DNA from: Streptomyces sp. NBRC 110028
GTDB lineage: Bacteria > Actinomycetota > Actinomycetes > Streptomycetales > Streptomycetaceae
DNA length: 64,000 nucleotides
Assembly: GCF_001417735.1 (NCBI RefSeq)
Contig: NZ_BBUZ01000024.1
Coordinates: forward strand, 55,314-119,313
Direction of reading: 5' to 3'
The translations under genes and the position numbers were made by a program. Shown piece after piece: positions 1 to 8,041 of the stretch (positions are counted from its first letter, which is position 1; the number at the start of each line of letters is the position of its first letter). The notes under the pieces were generated by a model. It was given only the letters and a program-made list of their open reading frames with translations. It was not told where the DNA came from and did no database searches.

Positions 1-2
1 TG

Positions 3-1007
3 CCTGACTCCGGGGCTTTCGGCCTGCAGGACCAGCAGGCGGCGCTGCGCTGGGTACGGGACAACGCTGCCGCGTTCGGCGGTGATCCCGGCAACGTCAC
101 GCTCATGGGCGAGTCCTCCGGAGGCGCGAGCGTGTGCGCCCAGCTCACCTCGCCCAAGGCCGCCGGACTCTTCCACCGCGCGGTCATCCAAAGCGGCTCC
201 TGCCTGCAGAACTGGCCCAAGAACACGCTCGCGCCCGGCGACCCCGCCGCCACCTATTTCGCCCACCAGGACAAGCTGGCCGCCACGGGCCGCGGCGCTC
301 TGGGCTGCCGCAGCCTGAAGTGCCTGCGTGCCAAGCCCGTCAAGGACGTGTTGTCCCTCAACGGGCGCTTCCACCAGCCCGCCTACGGGACGAGTGTCCT
401 GCCCCACTCGCCGGCCCGCGCGCTCGCCACCGGCAACGTCCTTCGCGTGCCCGTCCTGCAGGGCAACACCCGTGATGAACACCGGCTGTTTGCCGCCCTG
501 TTCACGCTGGACGGGCCGATGACGGCAGCGGACTACCGCCGCCTGCTCACCGAGACCTACGGCCGGCGGCAAGCGGACCGCATCGCCCGCGCGTACCCGC
601 CCGGCGCCACGCCCGCACTGACCTGGGCCAAGATCGGCACCGACCGCAGCTGGGTGTGCCCCACGCTGGCCGCCGACCGGCTGCTGGCCAGGCATGTTCC
701 GGTCTACAGCTACGAGTTCGCCGACCGCCACCCACCCGCACCCGACCTCCGCCCCGACTTCCCGCTGGGCGCCTACCACAGCGCGGAGCTGCCCTACCTG
801 TTCGGCATGGGCGACCTCCGCCTCGACGACGGACAGTCCGCCCTCTCCCGACGCATGATCGCCGCGTGGACGACGTTCGCCAGAACAGGCACGCCCGGCG
901 ACGACTGGCCGCCCTTCCCGCACACCCAGCAGCTGGCTCGGAACACGCTCTCCGGCGTGGACGCGGCGGCCGAACACCGCTGCGCCTTCTGGTCGCGCAA
1001 CTCCTGA
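3..1007 (+). CDS. Type B carboxylesterase, 3' part (5' end outside window)
   Basis: The open frame is already running at base 3 and ends with TGA at 1005-1007, so only about 334 C-terminal residues are present. The protein is an alpha/beta hydrolase of the carboxylesterase type B family, which splits carboxylic esters. The family block FGLQDQQAALRWVRDN comes first, then the nucleophile elbow GESSGGAS, whose first serine is the expected catalytic residue. A GAYHSAELPYLFG block near the end supplies the expected catalytic histidine, and GNTRDE lies in the acid region. A Trp-Phe-Thr segment (WTTFARTGTPGDDWP) is typical of the C-terminus. Substrate cannot be told from sequence. No signal peptide can be judged because the start is missing. 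Confidence 0.9.
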   Translation, partial: PDSGAFGLQDQQAALRWVRDNAAAFGGDPGNVTLMGESSGGASVCAQLTSPKAAGLFHRAVIQSGSCLQNWPKNTLAPGDPAATYFAHQDKLAATGRGALGCRSLKCLRAKPVKDVLSLNGRFHQPAYGTSVLPHSPARALATGNVLRVPVLQGNTRDEHRLFAALFTLDGPMTAADYRRLLTETYGRRQADRIARAYPPGATPALTWAKIGTDRSWVCPTLAADRLLARHVPVYSYEFADRHPPAPDLRPDFPLGAYHSAELPYLFGMGDLRLDDGQSALSRRMIAAWTTFARTGTPGDDWPPFPHTQQLARNTLSGVDAAAEHRCAFWSRNS

Positions 1008-1069
1008 CGCCCGTGATCCGCACATCTCCCGCGGCGGACCGTACGAACGAACCCCTCCGGAGGATCCCC

Positions 1070-1480
1070 ATGAACGAAATCGGCACTCCGCTCGCCGAGG
1101 CCGACTACATCGGCGCCACCGCCCGCGAGTTGAGCGAGAAGCGAGCAGCGACGAAGATCGCCGCCGGCATCAGCCAAAGGACTCTCTTCCAGCGCCGCGG
1201 CCGGATCATCCTGCACCCCGACCTGCTCGTCCTCACCGGCTGGTCCGACAAGGGCGATCTCACCCTCACCCGCGCGGACATCACCGCGGCAGAAACCCGC
1301 TTCACCCACCTCTACGGCCGCTTCCTCGGTGGCCTGCTGAACGCAGGCCAACCCCTCATCCTCAACACCACCAATGCATCGGCCGACGAGGTGTACCTGC
1401 TCATCAACCACCGCGGCTTCCTGGAGACCACGGACGATCGGGCCTGGGAGAAGCGCATCGAGCGGTGGCGCCGCGGCTGA
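1070..1480 (+). CDS. Small PH-like domain protein, function unknown
   Basis: 136 residues. The ATG at 1070 has a good ribosome binding site (GGAGG at 1059-1063, six bases away); the longer open frame upstream is a shadow of the esterase. The central part (GRIILHPDLLVLTGWSDKGDLTLTRADI) alternates short beta-strand-like segments with turns, and the C-terminus (ADEVYLLINHRGFLETTDDRAWEKRIERW) ends in an amphipathic helix, an arrangement seen in short bacterial PH-like domains. It has no signal peptide or membrane segment. It starts 62 bases after the esterase and may be co-transcribed with it. The PH-like call is an inference from pattern only. Confidence 0.7.
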   Translation: MNEIGTPLAEADYIGATARELSEKRAATKIAAGISQRTLFQRRGRIILHPDLLVLTGWSDKGDLTLTRADITAAETRFTHLYGRFLGGLLNAGQPLILNTTNASADEVYLLINHRGFLETTDDRAWEKRIERWRRG

Positions 1481-1677
1481 AGCGTCAGGGTTGCAGCGAC
1501 CTCCCCGGTACCGCTGCTCATCTACCGCGCGCCCGCACCGCACCGCCCTCCCGCTGACGTATTCGGTGAGCGTGCTGCCGCGTCAGGTGGTGGTGCCTTC
1601 CGAAGCGGTCACCGTCTGCTGTCCGTTCTCCGGGGCATAACCATCTCGAGAAGACGCGCCACACCGGGGCCCGTGTT

Positions 1678-1842
1678 TCAGTCGCCGAGGGTGGCCTCGG
1701 CTTCGGTGACGGTTTCAAAGACCTGCGGGAGCTGCTCCGCCCCGGTTCTGTGCAGGATTCGCCATAGACGGACACGTACACCGGCCGGTACCAGCACGGC
1801 TCCGACGGTCAGGTCGGGCAGCGGCTGGTGCGCGGGCGACAT
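1678..1842 (-). pseudogene. C-terminal remnant of a STAS-domain (anti-sigma antagonist type) protein
   Basis: A short frame, ATG at 1842 to TGA at 1680-1678, encodes 54 residues. The stretch VRVRLWRILHRTGAEQLPQVFETVTEAEATLGD resembles the last helix and tail of anti-anti-sigma STAS proteins, which counteract anti-sigma factors. The phosphorylatable-serine core of the domain is missing, so this is most likely a decayed fragment. It lies in the same frame as the DJ-1/PfpI gene and starts 30 bases after that gene's stop. Read-through or chance are the other explanations. Confidence 0.4.
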
Positions 1843-1869
1843 CGCCCGGGTCGCCCGCGCACCGCGCGC

Positions 1870-2508
1870 TCAGTCCTTTTCCTGGAACAGCTTCTCGGCT
1901 CGGGCCGTGACCAGCGGGCCGGCCTTCTCCACGCTGCCCGCGTCGAAGGGCGGCTGCGGGTCGTACTCCACCATCAGCTGCATGGCCTGCGCAGTCACCT
2001 GGTCGGTGAGCAGCTCTGCCAAGCGCAGAGCCATGTCGATCCCGGAGGAGACGCCAGCGGCAATGATGGTCCGCTGCTCCAGGTGCTCGACCACTCGGGT
2101 GGAGGTCGGAACGGCACCGAGCTCGGTCAGCTTGTCCATGAAGGCCCAGTGCGTGGTCGCTTCGAGGCCGGGCAGCAGTCCTGCGGCCGCCAGGAGCAGA
2201 GATCCGGTGCAGACCGAGGTGGTGAAGCGGCTGGTGGCGTGGGCCGACCGCAGCCAGTCGAGCAGGACCTTGTCCTCCAGCAAGTCGAGAACGCCGATCC
2301 CACCGGGCACGATGACGACATCCGGCGCGACGACCTCGTCGAAGGTCTTGTCGACGGTCAGGCCGAGGTATCCGTTTTCGGTCCGGACCTCTCCGCGCTG
2401 ATGGCCCACGAAGGTCACCGTGGTGTCAGGCAGTCGCTGCAACGTTTCGTAGGGCCCGACTGCGTCCAGGGCGGTGAGGCGAGGGAATAAAACGACGGCG
2501 ATGTTCAT
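1870..2508 (-). CDS. DJ-1/PfpI family protein (isonitrile hydratase-like)
   Basis: 212 residues from the ATG at 2508. The longer frame upstream is rejected because it would cover the intergenic region and the start of the divergent repressor, and the family begins at MNIAVVLFPRLTALDAVGPYE. The fold is that of a class I glutamine amidotransferase-like protein. The nucleophile elbow SVCTGSLLLAAAGLL places the reactive cysteine at residue 100, and ATTHWA places a histidine at 120, matching the isocyanide hydratase/PfpI_2 branch. The LVEYDPQPPF-like C-terminal block is also typical. It is probably a cytosolic hydratase or stress-related enzyme. It is divergent from an ArsR-type regulator, a common pairing that suggests control by that regulator. 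Confidence 0.85.
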   Translation of the reverse strand: MNIAVVLFPRLTALDAVGPYETLQRLPDTTVTFVGHQRGEVRTENGYLGLTVDKTFDEVVAPDVVIVPGGIGVLDLLEDKVLLDWLRSAHATSRFTTSVCTGSLLLAAAGLLPGLEATTHWAFMDKLTELGAVPTSTRVVEHLEQRTIIAAGVSSGIDMALRLAELLTDQVTAQAMQLMVEYDPQPPFDAGSVEKAGPLVTARAEKLFQEKD

Positions 2509-2641
2509 TTGGGGATTCTTTCGTGTTCGGCCGGATCGATGGCGGCAGCTGTCAGGCGACGTACTCGAAGTTCCGGAACTGGCGCGGGGCAACGCTTGTC
2601 CCACGGTCGCAGGCGCTGCAAACACCCGAGAGGACAAAGTT

Positions 2642-2666
2642 GTACGACGCTCTTCGTAGTACGACG
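2642..2666. promoter_or_regulatory. Candidate operator with repeated GTACGACG
   Basis: The octamer GTACGACG occurs at 2642-2649 and again at 2659-2666, and the first copy is also partly mirrored by TCGTA at 2654-2658. The site sits in the 196-base divergent gap, 38 bases before the start of the ArsR-type gene. It is a plausible binding site for that repressor, controlling both directions. This is inference from position and repetition. Confidence 0.4.
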
Positions 2667-2704
2667 GGAACCGTACCACGCATGGGCTAGGTAGGGTTGA
2701 ACTC

Positions 2705-3037
2705 ATGCGAACGCTGCCCCACCCCGCGACGGAAGCGGTCCGGCTTGACGCGGTCCTCGCCGCGCTCACCGACCCCTTGCGCCGACGCATCGTGCGTCAG
2801 CTTTCCGAAGGGGTCGAGGCGCAAGCTTGTGGTGCGTTCGACCTGCCGGTCACCAAATCGACATCGACCCATCACTTCCGCGTGCTCCGCGAGGCGGGCG
2901 TCATCACGCAGCACTACCGCGGCAACAAGATCCTCAACCAGCTGCGTGCGGACGACCTGGAAACCCGCTTCCCCGGCCTGTTGCAAGCGATCCTGGCCGC
3001 AGAGCAGGTGACCGCAGCCCCCACTCACCGGGACTGA
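2705..3037 (+). CDS. ArsR-type winged-helix transcriptional regulator
   Basis: 110 residues from the ATG at 2705, eight bases after a purine-rich AGGTAGGG. It carries the classic ArsR N-terminal block LTDPLRRRIVRQLSEG and the recognition-helix/wing segment KSTSTHHFRVLREAGVITQHYRGNK. No CxC metal-binding motif is visible near the recognition helix, so metal sensing is unlikely. These small dimeric repressors bind the operator of their own promoter. It is divergent from the DJ-1/PfpI gene, which is the probable target. The last 13 bases overlap the end of the IS5-type remnant on the other strand, showing that the insertion landed directly against this gene's 3' end. Confidence 0.88.
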   Translation: MRTLPHPATEAVRLDAVLAALTDPLRRRIVRQLSEGVEAQACGAFDLPVTKSTSTHHFRVLREAGVITQHYRGNKILNQLRADDLETRFPGLLQAILAAEQVTAAPTHRD

Positions 3038-3170
3038 ATCCGGCAAGGCGTTTCATAGTCGCGGACATTCCTGCCCGCGCTCATGATCCAACTGATGGCA
3101 CGCTCTACGATCCAGCGTTTCGGCAGCACCGTGAACTCCCTCTGTCCGTTCACACGTCTGACGGTCTGCA
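3025..3170 (-). pseudogene. IS5-family transposase C-terminal fragment
   Basis: The minus-strand frame reads VNGQREFTVLPKRWIVER, then AISWIMSAGRNVRDYE, which is the conserved end of IS5-type DDE transposases: the LP.RW.VERT...W segment containing the catalytic glutamate, followed by RDYE. Only about 45 residues remain, joined directly to the Tn3-type remnant upstream. It cannot encode an active enzyme. Confidence 0.7.
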
Positions 3171-3173
3171 AGG

Positions 3174-4005
3174 TCAGGCGATCGCGTCGCCCAGCGGTGT
3201 GGGGCGGCCGTCGCGGGACAGCATCCGGATCACGCCGTAGGCGCGGACGGCTCCGGTGTGGATGGAGCCGATGATCCGCAGGATGTCCTCCCAGTGCCGC
3301 TCGATCCGGGCGAGGTCGATCCGTCCGCGGGCGGCGTCCTGGAAGGCGCCGTAGCCGGCGGTGCGGTCGATGCGCCACATTTTCTGGTCCGGCAGGTCTG
3401 CGAGCTGCGGGGCGTAGGCGAACCCGGCCAGGGTCAGCAGTCCGAACACGATGTCGCGGTAGAAGGCGGTGTCGGTGACGATCATCTTCGGACGGCGGCC
3501 GCCGTCGCGGTCGCAGAGGACGTCCAGCACGTACAGGGAGTCGCGCGGGGTGCCGGCCACGGCCTTCCCGCCCAGACCCGCCGCCTGGTCGTTGATCATG
3601 TTGAGCCAGGTCGCGCCGCCCCGGCGCCCGAAATACTTCGGGTTCGGACGCGCATACACCGACGACACCGGGACCACGAGCCGCATCCCGTCCACCGAGT
3701 CCACCAGACCCCCGCCCCACGCCTGGGCCAGCGGGATCGACGCCTGGTGGTCGATAAGGGCCGCGTTCGCGGCCCGGTAGGTCGCCAGCCGCAGGTACGT
3801 CTGGTCCACGTGGGAGAGCCGCCCGTACTTCAGGGCGTCCGCGCCGCCCATCACGGGGGTGTAGCCGACGTTGCAGCCGTGGGCGACCAGCAGCGCGGCG
3901 ATCGTGACGTTCAGAGAAGTACCGCTCCAGCTCCGCCCGCGAGGGCGCCTCGTGGAACGACCCGTACCGGGCCGCCTGCTCATCCGTCAGGAACTCGACC
4001 GCCAC
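3174..4005 (-). pseudogene. Tn3-family transposase, internally deleted and frameshifted
   Basis: Two pieces of one transposase are present. Bases 4005 to about 3916 encode the family N-terminus (MAVEFLTDEQAARYGSF then APSRAELERYF). At about 3915 the sequence jumps, in a different frame, to a C-terminal half running LNVTIAALLVAHGCNVGYTP to RPTPLGDAIA. That half includes the DDE segment TDTAFYRDIVFGLLTLAGF. Full-length Tn3 transposases are close to 1000 residues, so some 700 are lost. The C-terminal end is also cut where the IS5-type fragment begins. No terminal inverted repeats or resolvase are seen nearby. Confidence 0.85.
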
Positions 4006-4095
4006 AACAGCTCTCCGAAAATCGAAAACAACGACCCACGAAGGCTCTGACGCTCAATCACCCCAGGTCAAAGCACCAAACAGCCCGGCGAACCC

Positions 4096-4263
4096 TTAGC
4101 GCACGATCTGACACGGATGTTCCTCAGCCCCCGGCTTGGACTCGTCGGAGGTGTTGTCGGCCTTCTTGGTGTCCAGATCCGGATACCGAACGATCTGGAG
4201 GCCGGGGAGGACTCCGTAGAGGTCTCCGCCAACGTCCGGCACCCACTCGCCGTGCTGCACCAT
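4096..4263 (-). CDS. Small hypothetical protein
   Basis: A 55-residue frame, ATG at 4263 to TAA at 4098-4096. It begins MVQHGEWVPDVGGDLYGVLP and ends in a charged tail. Its composition and codon use look coding, but no family is recognised and there is no clear ribosome binding site. It lies between transposase debris and the left end of the island, so it may be a leftover of a larger gene. Confidence 0.3.
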   Translation of the reverse strand: MVQHGEWVPDVGGDLYGVLPGLQIVRYPDLDTKKADNTSDESKPGAEEHPCQIVR

Positions 4264-4410
4264 GGCCCGCTACGGCCACCCCCATAAGGACGGAGCGCGC
4301 CGACTGGCCGCCTCCGGTGCGGGCCGACTCGGCCTGTCGCCCCTGGTCCGACCTGGGGATTCGCTGGCCCGTTGGTGACGTGGTCGGTCACGCCACAGCC
4401 CAGAAATGCA

Positions 4411-4435
4411 GAAAACCCCTGATCAACAGGGGTCT
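4411..4435 (-). terminator. Rho-independent terminator, apparently displaced from tRNA-Leu
   Basis: On the minus strand a 7-bp stem (ACCCCTG / CAGGGGT, arms 4427-4433 and 4415-4421, five-base loop) is followed by TTTT. It lies just beyond the 15-nt tRNA-Leu 3'-end copy at 4442-4456, exactly where the terminator of that tRNA would be expected. The intact tRNA is now at 38198-38282 with no such hairpin directly after it. Confidence 0.75.
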
Positions 4436-4441
4436 TAGCTG

Positions 4442-4456
4442 GTGTCCGAGGGGGGA
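4442..4456. other. Left attachment site of the island (attL candidate)
   Basis: The bases GTGTCCGAGGGGGGA are identical and in the same orientation to 38197-38211, which form the 3' end of tRNA-Leu(GAG). On the minus strand this copy continues ...TCGGAC-A-CCA and then the terminator, so the encoded CCA of the ancestral tRNA appears to be here. That makes this the original chromosomal junction. Confidence 0.7.
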
Positions 4457-4983
4457 TCTGGACCAATACCCCACGACTCACGCCCCTCACGACGGTGCTG
4501 ACGTTGGCGTAGCCGCAGATTCGAACCCCTGGCGACCCTCGGCAACGCGAGGCGCGGCTCACCGCCTGCCTCAGTGCACTCAGCCCGTCCCCCGCGGCAT
4601 CGGTAAGTCCCACCGCGTCGAGGTACCGCAAGCAGAACGAGCAGTAAGAACAGACGGCGGAATGGCACCCGACCACGCTACCCGGCAGAAGCATGTCCCT
4701 GGACCCACAGCAACGGTTGACGTACCGCCGACATTGGAGCCAGCCCGCCGGGCCGCCACACAAGCACCGAACGGAGCCACGTCGAACTGGCCGTACTTGG
4801 GTGGCGTGCCCGAAGCTATCGGCCAGGCAGCACATTACTGCTGAATCAAAGGACACCGGTCTTCATCCGTTCGAGTCATTCGATGAGTCAATATCCGGCC
4901 AGGTGGCTGGAGTGTGTCTCTGGATGGCCGCGACAGATTCGGGAGAATAAGACCAAGAGGGAAAGGCCGACCGAGGGGGCGTC
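4457..4983. other. Non-coding left end of the island
   Basis: 527 bases with no convincing gene. Open frames here have poor codon composition (cysteine- and arginine-rich). A tRNA-like T-loop (TTCGAA near 4503) has no supporting stems. The last part holds the ribosome binding site GAGGGGG (4973-4979) of the next gene; its promoter is probably here, but no clear -35/-10 pair was identified. Confidence 0.5.
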
Positions 4984-7029
4984 GTGGCAGATGTGCGCCT
5001 GGTTCAGGTCGGAGCAAACGACAGCAAGTTAGTGGACGCCGTCATCGGTCTTGGCGATCGGCACCGCAAGACGCTTGGCCTTTTACCGCGCGAAGCCTTC
5101 AGAGAGAGCGCAGCCGCCGGGACGCTGCTGGCGGCGATGGCGGGTCGGCAATTGGCCGGGTACGCGTTGTACGGGCTGCCACGTCAGGAGATCCGCTTGG
5201 CGCACCTGTGCGTCGCTCCGGAGTGGAACGGCCATAAGGTAGCTCGGCGGCTCGTCGAAGAGATCACGCGTCGGCACCCCGATCGGCGGGGCATCAAGCT
5301 CAACTGCCGCCGTGACTACGGTCTGGGTGGCATGTGGGAGAAGCTCGGGTTCGTCCCGCTGAGGGACCGGCCGGGCCGGGGCTCGGATCACGCGGTGCTC
5401 ACCACGTGGTGGAAGGATCACGGGCTTCCGGATCTTTTCTCCTCGCAGACTGATGAGGCTCCTCTGATCGTGGCCATCGACTGCGGTGTGATGACCAGGA
5501 TGCACGGCGCTCCTGAATCCGCGGCTGCCCAAGATGCGCAGGCGCTGCACGCCGAGTGGCTGAGCGATCTCCTCCTCATCGTGGTGACTCCACGCTTGCT
5601 GCACGACATCGACAAGATCGCAGATGATGGCGAGCGACAAAGGGCACTGGGAGCAGCGCACAGCTATCATCGTCCGTCCATCCCTGACGAAGTCGTGCGG
5701 CAGCACATGGAGCACTTGGCCGGTGCGGCCGAGCGTCGCACGGCGATCCTTCCCGCTGGGGCCGCGGCTGATCGGATCAGGTATGCCGCCGAGGCCGCCG
5801 CCGCAGGGGCGCACGTCCTGGTCAGCACCGACGAAATCCTCACCTCGCTGGCGGAGGAGATCTGGGAAAAATGCCAGCTACAGGTGCTCCCGCCCGCGGC
5901 GGTGGTATCGAATGTGCACAACCTCCGCGAGTCCCAGGGGTACAGTCCCGGGCTGCTGGGGACGTCGTTGGAAGCCCGGGTCATCACTTCGTGGCAGGAC
6001 GGTCTGCTCACCTCGTTCGGCATTCAGCAGGGCACCGGTGTGGACTCCCACCTCGCGGCGCGGCTTCGGGCAGCGATCTCGCGCGGCGATGGGCGATGCG
6101 TACTCATTGCGGACGCCGAAGGGCAGCCGCTCGCGCTGTACGCGTGGCGCATGGACGAGCACGTCCTGGAGGTCCGGGTCTTACGCACCCTCGCGCACCG
6201 ACTGGAATCGACCTTGGCCCGGCAACTGGTCTTCACCCTGCGCCGACACTGCCGGGACGGCGGCGGCCATGCAGTGCGCGTGACGGATCCGGGACTGTCG
6301 GACCAGGTGTGCTCGGCGCTCGACTCCGACGGATTCATGCGACGCGACGAGGTGTGGGCTGGCCTCGTCATCGACGTGTGCGCCGACACCGCGGACGTTG
6401 TCGAAGCGGTCCAACGTGTGGTGCAGACCATCGCGGTAACCCCACCGGCTATTCCAGCCCCGGCCTCCGCCTACATCGCCGCCTCCGTCGAACGCGCGCT
6501 GTGGCCAGCCAAACTGATCGATTCGTCCCTTCCGTCGTTCCTGGTCCCTATCAAACCAGTCCCAGCCGACTTGCTGTTCGGCCTCCGGGAGTCACTGATC
6601 CCCCGGCCCGACGAACTCGGCATCAGCCGGGAGCATGTCTACTACCGGGCGCCGACCCGCCACGGTGAGACCGCACCGGCCCGCCTGCTGTGGTACGCCA
6701 GCACCGACAAGAGCACCGCCATCTCTGCGGTGGTCGCCTGTTCGCGTCTCGACGAGGTCCTGGTCAACGAAGCGGACGCGTTGTACGACCGCTTCCGCCA
6801 CCTCGGAGTCTTCGATCGGGCACAGGTCAGGAACATCGCAAACCGCCACGAGGGACGTGCGATGGCGCTCCGCTTCTCCGATACACAGATATTGTCGCGC
6901 CCGGTGCCTTTGGCTCGTCTCCGGCACCTCGCCGAGGCTCAGGGGCATAAGTTGTCCCTGCGGTCGATCTTCCGGATCAGCCCGCGACTGTTCCGCGCCG
7001 TGTACGAGGAAGGGCACGCCAGACCGTGA
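4984..7029 (+). CDS. GNAT - PIN-like - GNAT-like - PUA-like multidomain protein
   Basis: 681 residues from a GTG at 4984, six bases after GAGGGGG. Residues about 20-145 form a GNAT acetyltransferase-like domain (LAHLCVAPEWNGHKVARRLVEE). From about 160 a PIN-like fold begins with LIVAIDCGVMTRMHG (acidic D166) and continues to about 300, including HVLVSTDEILTSL. Residues about 330-480 look like a second, diverged GNAT domain. The end (about 500-675, AISAVVACSRLDEVLV to GRAMALRFSDTQIL) resembles ASCH/PUA-like nucleic-acid-binding folds. PIN domains are usually RNases, and GNAT domains can act as toxins or antitoxins. The 4-base GTGA overlap with the ASCH gene implies a joint function, perhaps RNA targeting in defence or stress. 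That function is inference. Confidence 0.75.
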   Translation: MADVRLVQVGANDSKLVDAVIGLGDRHRKTLGLLPREAFRESAAAGTLLAAMAGRQLAGYALYGLPRQEIRLAHLCVAPEWNGHKVARRLVEEITRRHPDRRGIKLNCRRDYGLGGMWEKLGFVPLRDRPGRGSDHAVLTTWWKDHGLPDLFSSQTDEAPLIVAIDCGVMTRMHGAPESAAAQDAQALHAEWLSDLLLIVVTPRLLHDIDKIADDGERQRALGAAHSYHRPSIPDEVVRQHMEHLAGAAERRTAILPAGAAADRIRYAAEAAAAGAHVLVSTDEILTSLAEEIWEKCQLQVLPPAAVVSNVHNLRESQGYSPGLLGTSLEARVITSWQDGLLTSFGIQQGTGVDSHLAARLRAAISRGDGRCVLIADAEGQPLALYAWRMDEHVLEVRVLRTLAHRLESTLARQLVFTLRRHCRDGGGHAVRVTDPGLSDQVCSALDSDGFMRRDEVWAGLVIDVCADTADVVEAVQRVVQTIAVTPPAIPAPASAYIAASVERALWPAKLIDSSLPSFLVPIKPVPADLLFGLRESLIPRPDELGISREHVYYRAPTRHGETAPARLLWYASTDKSTAISAVVACSRLDEVLVNEADALYDRFRHLGVFDRAQVRNIANRHEGRAMALRFSDTQILSRPVPLARLRHLAEAQGHKLSLRSIFRISPRLFRAVYEEGHARP

Positions 7030-7508
7030 CACCACCATCGAAACGAGCGGTCCTGATGTCGATCCACCCGCGCTTCGCCTCGGCGATTCTCGACGGCACC
7101 AAGACCGTCGAGTTGCGCCGGCGTCGGGTCGCCTTCCCGCCGGGGACCTTCGTGGTGCTCTACGCCTCCGCGCCCGAGATGGCACTGGTCGGCACCGTCC
7201 GCGTCGACACCGTCGTCATCGCTGAACCAGGCCACCTCTGGGAGAGCGTTGCCACCCGATCCGGAATCACCCGGCGCGAATACGATCAGTACGCGGCCGG
7301 GGCCGGCGCGCTGTCGGCGCTCTTCCTCGATACGCCGAGCAAACTACCCGCTCCCGTGCCGCTCACCACGCTACGCGGAGCGTGGTCGCCCTTTACCGTC
7401 CCGCAGAGTTACCGCTATCTCAACGTGGAGGAACTCAAGTCCATCGCAAGCGCCGACGCGGCAGGTGCCGAACTCCTCCAGCGGGTCATCGACTCCGGCT
7501 CCGCCTGA
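7026..7508 (+). CDS. ASCH-domain protein
   Basis: 160 residues, starting at the GTG of a GTGA overlap with the upstream gene. The N-terminus MSIHPRFASAILDGTKTVELR carries the exact ASCH signature G-x-K-x-x-E-x-R. The following strands (FPPGTFVVLYASAPEMALVGTV) match the beta-barrel of this PUA-like fold, which binds RNA or nucleotides; some members are RNases or nucleoside amidohydrolases. The C-terminal half (QSYRYLNVEELKSI) is also common in ASCH proteins. Translational coupling to the GNAT-PIN protein, which itself ends in a PUA-like domain, suggests the two form one RNA-directed unit. Direct substrate is unknown. Confidence 0.85.
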   Translation: MTPPSKRAVLMSIHPRFASAILDGTKTVELRRRRVAFPPGTFVVLYASAPEMALVGTVRVDTVVIAEPGHLWESVATRSGITRREYDQYAAGAGALSALFLDTPSKLPAPVPLTTLRGAWSPFTVPQSYRYLNVEELKSIASADAAGAELLQRVIDSGSA

Positions 7509-8041
7509 TCAGGAACCCGAGGGGCTGCCGGGGACACTGAGGTGTACGCATGTCTGGACAAGGGCTGAACCGACGGCCGAGCACCCGGTCTGCTCACCAC
7601 GCGCTTGCCGGGCTGCTTCGAACCCCACGTCTGTCGGTGCGAGGCCATAGGGTCTTTCCCTCACGTCTGGGTCATGCGGCTCCCCGCCCCAGGGGGACGA
7701 CATCGGCGAGTTCCCCTTCAACGTCCAGTTTTGTCTCGAATCACCCTCTCATCTACTTTTACCCAGGTCGGGTAGTGTTTTTGCGATCTGCTTCAGGTGT
7801 TGTGGGAGGGACTTTTGAGGGTGGCACATGGAGGTCTGGCCGGAGTGTTCGTGCAGGTCACGGCGACCTGGTCCGGCGGTTGAGCCCGACCCGGTTTCCC
7901 GTTGCCGGAACCGTGCCGGATGGGGCTCCCACCGCGATCGCTGCCTCGCGCCACGCCGTAAGGTGGGTTCGCACAGTGGACGGGCCCGTCGCAGAGCACA
8001 GGTCGGGCGTGGTGGAAGTCGGGACGGAGTAGACGGCGAAT
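7509..8041. other. Intergenic region before the MADS operon
   Basis: 533 bases without a believable gene. Open frames on both strands are arginine/serine-rich and show no family features; in particular no helix-turn-helix gene corresponding to MAD1 is present. The interval 7730-7830 is locally A+T richer than its surroundings and probably holds the operon promoter, but no exact element can be assigned. Confidence 0.5.

Noticed and set aside
4498..4570. tRNA-like sequence on the minus strand (GGGGTTCGAATC followed by GCTACGCCA)
   Set aside because: The T-stem has only about three pairs and no matching acceptor or anticodon arm is found upstream, so it is not called a tRNA.
4068..4856. 262-residue minus-strand frame across the left att region
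   Set aside because: Rich in Cys and Arg, crosses the terminator and repeat, no family features; a shadow frame.
7550..8032. 160-residue open frame upstream of the methyltransferase, considered as a possible MAD1
   Set aside because: Composition is Arg/Ser/Gly-rich without helix-turn-helix features, and codon bias is that of non-coding GC-rich DNA.
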